Shown here one piece after another: positions 1 to 5,756 of a DNA stretch of 17,504 nt. The position numbers and the translations under genes are program-made. Position 1 is the stretch's first letter; each line of letters begins with the position of its first letter. The notes under the pieces are model-generated. The model had not been told where the DNA came from, did no database searches, and saw only the letters and a program-made list of their open reading frames with translations. Origin of the DNA: an uncultured Pseudomonadota bacterium (GTDB lineage: Bacteria > Pseudomonadota > Gammaproteobacteria > Burkholderiales > Burkholderiaceae_C); NCBI GenBank assembly GCA_900320815.1, contig ONTY01000065.1, positions 1-17,504 on the forward strand, written 5' to 3'.

Positions 1-373
1 CCAGCCGCGTGATGCGCAGCGCGCGCCCGTCCCAATACAGGCTGCGCTGCGCCAGCCAGGCGGCCTCGATGCGCGCGGCGGCGCTGCGCCGCCCGCTGGC
101 GCGCGCCTCGGGCCACACCATCATCGCGTCCAGGTCGGCGCGCCACTGCAGCAGCCCCGCCTGCAGCGCCAGCGTCTCGCGGCTGTTGTCTTGCACGCTG
201 TGCTGCGTGCGCACCATCGCGTCGATGCCGCGCCAGCTCATCGCTGCCAGCAGCGCCATGATGGCCAGCGCCACCAGCACTTCAATCAGGGTGAAGCCAC
301 GCGCTGCCGCTTCAAGTCTTTGGGTATTTTCCCATTGCCGGCATACATTGCGGGCATCAGCATCTTTATTCAT
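1..373 (-). CDS. gspJ: Type II secretion minor pseudopilin GspJ, N-terminal part (runs off left edge)
   Basis: GspJ is a minor pseudopilin that joins GspH, GspI and GspK at the tip of the type II secretion pseudopilus in the inner membrane and periplasm. The visible ~124 codons contain a prepilin signal, RGFTLIEVLVALAIMALLA, with cleavage expected between Gly and Phe. The helix continues with WRGIDAM, and LYWDGRALRITR follows near the edge; both are typical of GspJ. The only in-frame ATG is at 373, which gives an unusually long leader of about 26 residues before the cleavage site. Much of that leader is encoded by a dispersed hairpin repeat (331-368). No good ribosome binding site precedes this start. 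The gene follows gspI after 105 bp, last in the visible G-H-I-J order. GspJ is favoured over another pseudopilin because of this order and the WRGID motif. Confidence 0.85.
   Translation of the reverse strand, partial: MNKDADARNVCRQWENTQRLEAAARGFTLIEVLVALAIMALLAAMSWRGIDAMVRTQHSVQDNSRETLALQAGLLQWRADLDAMMVWPEARASGRRSAAARIEAAWLAQRSLYWDGRALRITRL
331..368 (+). repeat. Dispersed hairpin repeat, copy 1 (inside gspJ leader codons)
   Basis: TGCCGGCA (336-343) and TGCGGGCA (349-356) form an imperfect hairpin with a 5-base loop, preceded by CCCAT as in copy 2. The right half has decayed: the usual AATGAAGCAATACC tail is replaced by ATCAGCATC. It lies within the coding sequence for the gspJ leader peptide. 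Confidence 0.55.
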
Positions 374-425
374 GGAGTATCAAAACCAATAACAAAGCAG
401 ATTTCTATACTCAACACCTTTATCT

Positions 426-466
426 CCCATTGCCGGCATATAAAGCCGGCAAACAAGGCATACCAT
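426..466 (+). repeat. Dispersed hairpin repeat, copy 2 (gspI-gspJ gap)
   Basis: TTGCCGGC (430-437) and GCCGGCAA (445-452) are perfect 8-base arms around a 7-base loop. CCCA precedes the hairpin and the tail GGCATACC follows. The stem has a G-C pair at its variable position. It fills most of the 105-bp gap between gspI and gspJ. Confidence 0.8.
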
Positions 467-478
467 TGAACATGCCGC

Positions 479-841
479 TCAATTCCTGCCTGCCACAAAA
501 CTCATCTGCACCACGCCCTGTCCGCCCTCACTCACCTGCAGCTCCACGCGGCGAAAGTAGGGGTTGGGCGTGGCGTGCACCGCCTGCTCAATGGCAAAGC
601 TGCGCCCTGCCTGAGCGCACGCCAGGCCGCTGGTGCCCACGTCAGGCAGGCGACGCGCCAGGCGAAGCTGCACCAGGTGGTTTTCCGCGCACAGCTGCGC
701 GAGCATGAACTGGCTCTGCCGCCCGGCGCTCTCTGTCAAAGCTGCCGAGGCGCGCAGTGCGGCAATGAGCGCCGTGGCCGTCAGCGCCAGCGCCACCAGC
801 ACCTCAATCAGGGTAAAGCCGCGCCGCCGCCGCTGCCTCAT
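479..841 (-). CDS. gspI: Type II secretion minor pseudopilin GspI
   Basis: GspI is a minor pseudopilin of the type II secretion system that forms the pseudopilus tip with GspJ and GspK. The protein is about 120 residues, normal for the family. A basic leader MRQRRRR precedes the signal GFTLIEVLVALALTATALI, with cleavage after the Gly. The following segment (AENHLVQLRLARRLPDVG, then FRRVELQVS) matches the usual short GspI C-terminal fold. I chose ATG 841 because GAGGGG lies about 8 bases upstream. A GTG at 856 would instead overlap the gspH stop as GTGA and add five residues. Either way the gene is tightly coupled to gspH upstream. A hairpin repeat separates it from gspJ. Confidence 0.88.
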   Translation of the reverse strand: MRQRRRRGFTLIEVLVALALTATALIAALRASAALTESAGRQSQFMLAQLCAENHLVQLRLARRLPDVGTSGLACAQAGRSFAIEQAVHATPNPYFRRVELQVSEGGQGVVQMSFVAGRN

Positions 842-852
842 CGCCACGCCCC

Positions 853-1305
853 TCACGGCGCCACCTCCACGCCCTGCGCGGCAAAGGGATGCAGCCCGTC
901 GGTGGCGATGCGGATGCGCCGCAGCGCGCCAGCGTCAGCGGCCAGCTCCAGCACCACCGCCTGCGCGGCAATGATGGGGTCAGGGCCGAGCAGCAGCGTC
1001 TCGTTGCCCAGCGCGCGCACGCGCGCATCCAGCCAGTGCTGCGGCAGCGGCGCGCCGCCGGGCGGCACACCGTCAAAGACAAAGCCTGCCCCCACAGCGC
1101 GCCAACTCACGGGCACGCCTGCGGTGCGCGAGCGCGCGCGCGCCGCCTCCAGCAGCGCCGCCAGCCGCTCGCCCTCGCGCTCCAGCGCGTCGGAAGACAC
1201 ATTGCCCAGCGCCAGCGACACCACCGCCGTCGACACCGCAACGATGGCCAGCACCGCCAGCACCTCCAGCAGGGTGAAGCCGCTCGCACGCCGCATTCGT
1301 CTCAT
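853..1305 (-). CDS. gspH: Type II secretion minor pseudopilin GspH
   Basis: GspH is a minor pseudopilin of the type II secretion machine. At 150 residues it has a normal length. A short basic leader, MRRMRRASG, is followed by FTLLEVLAVLAIVAVSTAVV, so prepilin peptidase should cut after Gly9. The C-terminal part is a small beta-rich domain (for example RIRIATDGLHPFAAQGVEVAP), as expected for GspH. The start ATG overlaps the stop of the upstream WbsX-like gene as ATGA, and its own stop overlaps a possible gspI GTG start. It is therefore translationally coupled on both sides. In ordinary gsp operons gspH directly follows gspG; here two glycan-type genes lie between them. Confidence 0.87.
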   Translation of the reverse strand: MRRMRRASGFTLLEVLAVLAIVAVSTAVVSLALGNVSSDALEREGERLAALLEAARARSRTAGVPVSWRAVGAGFVFDGVPPGGAPLPQHWLDARVRALGNETLLLGPDPIIAAQAVVLELAADAGALRRIRIATDGLHPFAAQGVEVAP

Positions 1306-2711
1306 TGGCCGTGCACTCCGAACGCCACGCGCTGCGTCGCCGCCAGCAGCGCGTAGCCACAGCGCCGGTCAGCTTCCAGATACACGCCCTCGGCCCATTC
1401 GTTCCAGGCGTTGATGAAGGTCATGGGATGGCCGGGGATGGCGGGGTGCTCCTGCGCCCACTTGGCGGCGTGGCGCAGCCAGCTTTCATACAGCGGCGGG
1501 GTGCAGCCGGGAAAGATGTTGGCCGCCGTCCCACGGCGCGCGGTGTTGTCCCAGCTGCCCGCCAGCACGGTGCGCAGCAGCGTTTGCGGCGGCGGCGCCG
1601 TCATATCGCGCACCAGGGTTTTGTAATGCACCACACGCGCCGTATTGTCGCCATACCATTGGTGCACGCCCACGGCATTTTCACCCGGGCGATACAACAT
1701 ACTGGCATTGGGAGGAAACTCAAATAAAAAATCCACACCCATCGTTTGCGCCGTCACAGGCGTGCCGTCGGCATTTTTGAGATTGAATTTTTCATGCCCG
1801 CCAATGAGCAATTCGCCCGCGCCGCCAGCGCGCGCCCGCTCGCGCCAGCACTGCACCACGGCGGGCACCTCAGCCAGCGGCAGTGCGCCCGCAGCGCCGC
1901 TGAGTGGATAGACCAAAAACACCGGACGCCCATCAATTCTGTAATAGCCCGGGTGCCTGAATATGGGCAGCAAATCGTCAATCAGGCGCTGCGGGTCGTC
2001 TGGCAGGTTCTGGTGCGCCAGCAAAATATTGTCGGCGTGCTCCCTCTTGTCCACCCAAGTGCGCGTCCAGTTTTCATTGCACCACATCACCATGAAGGGC
2101 AGGCGCAATTCGTCCCACCTTTTCATGTATTGCTCCAGCGGCATGGACAGCATTTTTTTGCCGCTGAACCAGTAATGATAAAAAATAAAGCCTTCCAGCC
2201 CCGCCTGCCGTGCCAGCTCCACCTGCCGCGCCATCACGTGCGGCGCGCGCAAATCATAATAACCAAGCTCGCCGGGCTGGCGCGGCTGCTCATGCCCGGC
2301 AAATAATGGGCGCGCACGCGCCACATTGCTCCATTCGGTAAAGCCCTCGCCCCACCAGGCGGAGTTTTCTGGCGTGGGATGAAATTGCGGCAGGTAAAAG
2401 GCAAAAAGTTTTGTGGGGATACGCTCTTTTTGCGGCGCGGGCGGGAGTGTATCCACATAAAAATCCGGATGCGCCTCGGCGCTGGCGTCAATATCGCGCG
2501 CCATTTGCGTGGCCGCATCGCCCCAGGGGCCAAGCAGCGCGCGGTCAATCTCGCGGCTGGGGCGGGCGCGCAGCACAAATTGCCTGGCGCAAAACTCCAT
2601 CGCCTGCTCGCCCATGCCGCGCACACTCACGCTGCCATAGTTGAATGTGCACGGCCCGCGCACGCCCTGCATTTTTTTGAAATACTCAAACAGGCGCTCA
2701 TCAATATTCAC
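1302..2711 (-). CDS. WbsX/GH99-like glycan protein inserted in the gsp operon
   Basis: This 469-residue protein belongs to the WbsX-like (GH99-like) family found in O-antigen and surface polysaccharide clusters. The family is usually annotated as glycosyltransferase or glycosidase-like, and exact substrates are mostly unknown. The family core begins near residue 103 with FAFYLPQFHPTPEN. It continues with WWGEGFTEWSNV, GFIFYHYWFSGK, MWCNENWTRTW and ends near residue 435 with FINAWNEWAEGVYLE, so the core looks complete. The first ~100 residues are not part of the core; the stretch EFCARQFVLRARP resembles the tail of glycan-cluster methyltransferases. The start is GTG at 2711, overlapping the methyltransferase stop as GTGA, and the end overlaps gspH as ATGA. 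There is no signal peptide, so a cytoplasmic location is likely. It is locally more AT-rich than the gsp genes around it, which suggests acquisition. Confidence 0.85.
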   Translation of the reverse strand: MNIDERLFEYFKKMQGVRGPCTFNYGSVSVRGMGEQAMEFCARQFVLRARPSREIDRALLGPWGDAATQMARDIDASAEAHPDFYVDTLPPAPQKERIPTKLFAFYLPQFHPTPENSAWWGEGFTEWSNVARARPLFAGHEQPRQPGELGYYDLRAPHVMARQVELARQAGLEGFIFYHYWFSGKKMLSMPLEQYMKRWDELRLPFMVMWCNENWTRTWVDKREHADNILLAHQNLPDDPQRLIDDLLPIFRHPGYYRIDGRPVFLVYPLSGAAGALPLAEVPAVVQCWRERARAGGAGELLIGGHEKFNLKNADGTPVTAQTMGVDFLFEFPPNASMLYRPGENAVGVHQWYGDNTARVVHYKTLVRDMTAPPPQTLLRTVLAGSWDNTARRGTAANIFPGCTPPLYESWLRHAAKWAQEHPAIPGHPMTFINAWNEWAEGVYLEADRRCGYALLAATQRVAFGVHGQ

Positions 2712-3184
2712 GCCGCCGGGAAACTGAAACGCCCCTCGGCAATTTCATTCATCAGCCAGAGGTTGCGCACATTGGGAATACTGAGCACCAGTTCAGCCTC
2801 ATCGCTCAGCCAGGGCTGCAGCGTCGTCAGAATGCCCCAGGGGTTGTCGGTGTGCTCGAGCACATCGCCCAGCACCACGCCATCGACGCTGCGCGGCTTC
2901 AAACCCAGCGCGCCCAGGTCGTGCGCCTCAAAACGCCCGCAAATCACGCGGTCGAGAAACTCGGCGCTCTCGGCAGCGGCGGCGCGGTTCATTTCAAAGC
3001 CCCAATACTGGCAGCCGGGAAACTTTTCTTTGCAATACTGCCCGGTGCGCCCGCCCGAAGAGCCAATTTCCAGCACCAGGCGGCGTGGGGCGGTGAACAA
3101 ATCCACCAGTTCTTTGCGGGCGAGGCGGTGGTAAAACGTGGCGGGCGCGTTTTCCACGCCCAGATATTTTTGCCAGAGGTGCAT
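2708..3184 (-). CDS. Class I SAM-dependent methyltransferase, short C-terminus
   Basis: The 158-residue product has the class I methyltransferase core: motif I LVLEIGSSGGRTG (residues 37-48), an acidic strand end (GFEMN), and the post-motif VLGDVLEHTDNPW (104-116) followed by LVLSIPNVRN (132-141). It resembles the methyltransferases of the Methyltransf_11/23 type that accompany WbsX-like proteins in glycan clusters. Those proteins normally continue after a segment like NEIAEGRFSF with another 50 or more residues, often including a THLRFF-type motif. Here the reading frame stops after FPAA, so the C-terminal part of the fold is missing. The next gene begins in the +2 frame with possible remnants of such a tail, so this could be one disrupted fusion gene. 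It starts 17 bases after gspG at an ATG in an A-rich stretch with no clear ribosome binding site. The substrate is unknown. Confidence 0.78.
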   Translation of the reverse strand: MHLWQKYLGVENAPATFYHRLARKELVDLFTAPRRLVLEIGSSGGRTGQYCKEKFPGCQYWGFEMNRAAAAESAEFLDRVICGRFEAHDLGALGLKPRSVDGVVLGDVLEHTDNPWGILTTLQPWLSDEAELVLSIPNVRNLWLMNEIAEGRFSFPAA

Positions 3185-3201
3185 TTTTTTGAGGCGATGA
3201 C

Positions 3202-3633
3202 TTACTGCCAGCTGCCAATATCGGCGTCTTTGCCCTCGCCGCCGGGCGTGCCGTCGGCGCCGTAACTCATCACGTCAACCTCGCCGTAGACGCCGGGATT
3301 CAGATATTGATACGGCGCTCCCCAGGGGTCGTTGGGCAGGCGTTCCAGATAGCCCTTCCAATTGCCCGGCACGGGCGGCGCAGCGGGGCGCGTGACCAGC
3401 GCCTGCAAACCCTGCTCAGCGGTGGGGTAGCGTTGATTATCGAGTTTGTAGCGTTTGAGCGCATTCATGATTTGCCCCACATCCACTTGTGCGGCTGTCA
3501 CGCGCGCATCGTCCACATAGCCAATGACGGCAGGAGTTATCAGCGCCGCCAGCAAGCCAATGATGGTGAGCACCACCAGCAACTCAATCAAAGTAAAACC
3601 CGCACGGCGGCGGGCAGCAGCAAAAGTGTTCAT
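3202..3633 (-). CDS. gspG: Type II secretion major pseudopilin GspG
   Basis: GspG is the major pseudopilin that polymerises into the type II secretion pseudopilus. The 143-residue protein has a short leader, MNTFAAARRRAG, then FTLIELLVVLTIIGLLAAL, with cleavage expected after the Gly and the conserved Glu at +5. The C-terminal part has the family hallmarks YKLDNQRYPTAEQGLQALV, the LPNDPWGAPYQY loop and a calcium-loop-like end (VMSYGADGTPGGEGKDADI). Upstream codons in the same frame extend to 3741 but lack pseudopilin character, so ATG 3633 is chosen. It is the first gene of the visible minus-strand operon and is divergent from gspC across 72 bp. The next gene downstream is a methyltransferase, not gspH as usual. 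Confidence 0.95.
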   Translation of the reverse strand: MNTFAAARRRAGFTLIELLVVLTIIGLLAALITPAVIGYVDDARVTAAQVDVGQIMNALKRYKLDNQRYPTAEQGLQALVTRPAAPPVPGNWKGYLERLPNDPWGAPYQYLNPGVYGEVDVMSYGADGTPGGEGKDADIGSWQ

Positions 3634-3658
3634 AAGACTTGGGGAAAAAAATGGGCAA

Positions 3659-3702
3659 GCGCACAAAAAGTGCGCCACGAGTGCGCGCAATGATAATTGC
3701 GC
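3659..3702. promoter_or_regulatory. Two palindromes in the gspG/gspC divergent spacer
   Basis: GCGCAC-AAAAA-GTGCGC (3659-3675) and GCGCAAT-GATA-ATTGCGC (3685-3702) are perfect inverted repeats in the 72-bp divergent spacer. The second contains GATAAT (3692-3697), a plausible -10 box for gspC. Its distance to ATG 3706 would make the transcript nearly leaderless. They could be operators or promoter parts. No regulator can be named. Confidence 0.4.
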
Positions 3703-3705
3703 CCC

Positions 3706-4380
3706 ATGTTTGCGCCCTCCCGCCCCTCGAAACCGGCCCATCCCGCGCGCCTGGCCGCCGCGCTGCTTGCCTTTGCCATTTGGGCACTGGCCGCCGGCTG
3801 CGCCGTGTGGTGGTGGCTGCGCGCGGGCAGTCAGGCAGCGGCGCCTGCCGCCCCAGTGGCAGCGCAGCGCGCGCAGCAGGCCATTGATAGCGCCGCTGTG
3901 GCGCGCGCCTTGGGCGCTGGTGCGCCTGCGGCAACGCAGTCAACCGCCGCAGCGTCCGCCAGTGCACCTGCCGCAGCCGATGGGCGCTTTGCGCTGCGCG
4001 GCGTGCTCACACACGGAATGGACGGCGCAGCACTGATTGCGGTGGAAGGCAAGACGCGCGCCGTGCCCTTGGGTGCTGCGCTGGGCAAGGATGCCGAGGG
4101 CTGGGAGCTGCACGAAGTGCAGCCGCACGCCGTGCTGCTGGTCGCTGGCGGACGCGAGGTGCGCCTGGAGATGCCTGATGAGCAGGAGCGCGCCCGCATC
4201 CTCAAAAGCAGCGCCGCACACGCTGCCGCCGGTGCTGCGGCAACGCCAGCGCGCGTGCCACACCCAGACGCTGCGCGCGCCGAGGCCGAACGCACAGAAG
4301 CCAGCCCGCGCGTGGAAATCACGCGCCCCGAAGCCATTCGCCCGGAAATGGCACCGCTGCCCGAGCTGGCAGCGCAATAA
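3706..4380 (+). CDS. gspC: GspC-like inner-membrane protein of type II secretion
   Basis: The protein (about 224 residues) has a short cytoplasmic N-terminus, one membrane helix (about residues 15-38, ending in WWWLR) and a Pro/Ala-rich linker. A small beta domain follows: FALRGVLTH, then AALIAVEGKTRAVPLG, WELHEV and VLLVAGGREVRLEM. That domain matches the periplasmic homology region of GspC, which links the inner-membrane platform to the secretin GspD. No PDZ domain follows, which is common in betaproteobacterial GspC/GspN-type proteins. The tail is Ala/Glu/Pro-rich and probably disordered. ATG 3706 is chosen; a TTG at 3697 would add three residues. It is divergent from gspG, and its 3' end faces pdxH. 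Its isolation from the rest of gsp is seen in related genomes, but the name rests on the domain alone. Confidence 0.75.
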   Translation: MFAPSRPSKPAHPARLAAALLAFAIWALAAGCAVWWWLRAGSQAAAPAAPVAAQRAQQAIDSAAVARALGAGAPAATQSTAAASASAPAAADGRFALRGVLTHGMDGAALIAVEGKTRAVPLGAALGKDAEGWELHEVQPHAVLLVAGGREVRLEMPDEQERARILKSSAAHAAAGAAATPARVPHPDAARAEAERTEASPRVEITRPEAIRPEMAPLPELAAQ

Positions 4381-4400
4381 GCGCATTGTTTTATGGGGAT

Positions 4401-4438
4401 AAAAAGCACTGCCCGTCTATCTTGCGGGCGTTGGGCAG
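4401..4438 (-). terminator. Probable terminator of pdxH
   Basis: Read on the minus strand, CTGCCC and GGGCAG pair around an inner GCCCG/CGGGC hairpin and are followed by TGC and five Ts. It lies just past the pdxH stop, between convergent genes. The same hairpin is a degenerate member of the dispersed repeat family. Confidence 0.45.
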
Positions 4439-4440
4439 GC
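4407..4440 (+). repeat. Dispersed hairpin repeat, copy 3 (gspC-pdxH gap, degenerate)
   Basis: CTGCCCGT and TTGCGGGCG (4409-4430) keep the family spacing, with GCCCG pairing to CGGGC; the variable stem position is C-G. The tail is degenerate (GTTGGGCAGG). Assignment to the family rests on spacing and position in the gap. Confidence 0.45.
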
Positions 4441-4466
4441 GCGCTTCAAAACTGCGCAGAAAAAGA

Positions 4467-5105
4467 CTACGGCGCCAGCCTCTCGCGCAGCCAGGCGCCC
4501 TCCACCAGGCGGTAGCGCAGCCGGTCGTGCAGGCGACTGGGGCGCCCTTGCCAGAACTCCCAGACATCTGGCAGCAGGCGCCAGCCGCCCCAGTGCGGCG
4601 GACGCGGTGGATTGAGCGCAAAGCGCGCACCGTAGCGCGCCGCTTCCGCCACAAGCCAGGCGCGACTGGCAATCGGCTGGCTCTGCGGGCTGGCCCAGGC
4701 GCCAATGCGGCTGGCCAGCGGGCGGGTGGCGAAATACGCATCGCTGGCTGCTTGCTCGAGCTTTTCCACGCGCCCCTCGATGCGCACCACGCGCTCCAAC
4801 TCGGGCCAGAAAAACTGCAGCGCTGCCTGCGGGTTGCCCGCCAATTCGCGCCCCTTGCGGCTTTCGTTATTCGTGAACCAGGTGATGCCGCGCGCGTCAT
4901 AGTCCTTGACAAGCACCACGCGCGTAGAGGGGCGCAGGTCACTGCCAACAGTGGCCAGCGTCATGGCGTTGGCGTCAGGCACCTGGGCGGCGAGTGCCTC
5001 GCCAAACCACTTGTCAAACTGCGCCAGCGGGTCTGGCAGCGAATCTTTTTGCGAAAGGCTGGCGCGGCCAAACTCGCGCCGCATGTGGGCGATGTCGTTC
5101 ATCAT
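4467..5105 (-). CDS. pdxH: Pyridoxamine/pyridoxine 5'-phosphate oxidase PdxH
   Basis: PdxH is a cytosolic FMN enzyme that oxidises pyridoxamine or pyridoxine 5'-phosphate to pyridoxal 5'-phosphate, the last step of vitamin B6 synthesis and salvage. The 212-residue length is normal. Recognisable segments are [31 protein letters not shown] (FMN and phosphate binding), [43 protein letters not shown], and the C-terminal signature [12 protein letters not shown] followed by [14 protein letters not shown] and RLAP. The start is ATG 5105 or the adjacent ATG 5102. It is divergent from the OmpA-like gene across 66 bp and convergent with gspC, so it is probably monocistronic. Confidence 0.97.
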   Translation of the reverse strand: MMNDIAHMRREFGRASLSQKDSLPDPLAQFDKWFGEALAAQVPDANAMTLATVGSDLRPSTRVVLVKDYDARGITWFTNNESRKGRELAGNPQAALQFFWPELERVVRIEGRVEKLEQAASDAYFATRPLASRIGAWASPQSQPIASRAWLVAEAARYGARFALNPPRPPHWGGWRLLPDVWEFWQGRPSRLHDRLRYRLVEGAWLRERLAP

Positions 5106-5136
5106 GGTGCGGCAGTGTATCGGGGGGCGGCGTTCC

Positions 5137-5142
5137 TACAAT
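5137..5142 (+). promoter_or_regulatory. Candidate -10 box (TACAAT) for the OmpA-like gene
   Basis: TACAAT followed by CGCCGC lies 30 bases before ATG 5172. The same pattern, TTCCTAnAAT then a GC-rich discriminator, precedes alaS. No clear -35 box is seen. Confidence 0.45.
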
Positions 5143-5171
5143 CGCCGCTTTTTTCTGCGGGGCATGGGTCT

Positions 5172-5669
5172 ATGGCCACTCGTACATACACCATCAATTA
5201 CGTGGCGCTGGCGTTGACTGTCCTGGGCGCACTGGCGCTGGCAGCGGCGCTGGCGTTTGGCGTGACGCTACACCGCCATGTGGCAGACGCCGATGCCGCA
5301 GCGCCGCAGCGCGTGACGCCAGCGACAGCGATGATGGCGCTGCCGCCACCCGCAGCGCAGCCCAACTGGGCAGGCACAGTAAAAAAACATCCGGGCGACG
5401 AAGCGCAGGTCAAGCAGGCGGGCGACGTGGTGCATTTCACCTTTCCAGCGTCCAGCGCCGCACTGCCCGATGAGGCGCCACTGGCGCTGGCTGGCGTCAT
5501 CAAAGGTGTGGCTGCCGGGCAGCACGCCGTCATCAGCGGCTCAGGCGCCGGTGCACAAGCCGTGCAGCACACGTTGAGCACCTTGGGCGTAGACGCCGAC
5601 AAAATCGTGCTGCGTCCGCTGCCAGAAGGCAGCAGCGAGGCCGCGCAGGTGGATGTGTGGCTGGAGTAA
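5172..5669 (+). CDS. Small membrane-anchored protein with degenerate OmpA-like domain
   Basis: The 165-residue protein has an N-terminal membrane helix (about residues 10-33, YVALALTVLGALALAAALAF) and an Ala/Pro-rich linker. A C-terminal domain has the spacing of OmpA-like peptidoglycan-binding domains: VVHFTFPASSAALPDEA (near residue 90), AVISGSGAGAQAVQHTLSTL, GVDADKIVLRPLP and a final VDVWLE strand. Normal OmpA-like domains carry an Asp and Arg that bind diaminopimelate (NxxLsxxRA). Those residues are not evident here, so peptidoglycan binding may be lost. Topology suggests an inner-membrane anchor with the domain in the periplasm. ATG 5172 is chosen because the membrane helix begins just after it and a -10-like box lies 30 bases upstream; the ribosome binding site is weak. 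Function is unknown. Confidence 0.7.
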   Translation: MATRTYTINYVALALTVLGALALAAALAFGVTLHRHVADADAAAPQRVTPATAMMALPPPAAQPNWAGTVKKHPGDEAQVKQAGDVVHFTFPASSAALPDEAPLALAGVIKGVAAGQHAVISGSGAGAQAVQHTLSTLGVDADKIVLRPLPEGSSEAAQVDVWLE

Positions 5670-5697
5670 AAAAGCCTGGGGTGCGCCAATACCCAGC
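5668..5697 (-). terminator. Possible terminator of the ankyrin-encoding transcript
   Basis: On the minus strand CTGGGT (5696-5691) pairs with ACCCCAG (5682-5676) with one bulge, then GGC and six Ts follow. It is about 60 bases beyond the ankyrin stop, and its end overlaps the stop of the convergent OmpA-like gene. Confidence 0.4.
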
Positions 5698-5707
5698 CAT
5701 ATGAATT

Positions 5708-5747
5708 GCCATTGCCAGCCAATATCGCTGGCAATGAAGCAATACCC
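5708..5747 (+). repeat. Dispersed hairpin repeat, copy 4 (best-preserved)
   Basis: ATTGCCAGC (5711-5719) and GCTGGCAAT (5727-5735) are perfect 9-base arms with a 7-base loop. The tail is GAAGCAATACC. The variable stem pair is A-T where copies 2 and 5 have G-C or a related pair, a compensating change. It lies ten bases past the ankyrin stop, between convergent genes. Confidence 0.85.
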
Positions 5748-5756
5748 AACAACCGC

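Noticed and set aside
2150..3190. Three AAAAAAATG runs in the methyltransferase/WbsX-like region, considered as slippage sites
   Set aside because: Each is in frame with its own gene and encodes Lys-Lys-Met or a start codon. Nothing downstream suggests a shifted product.
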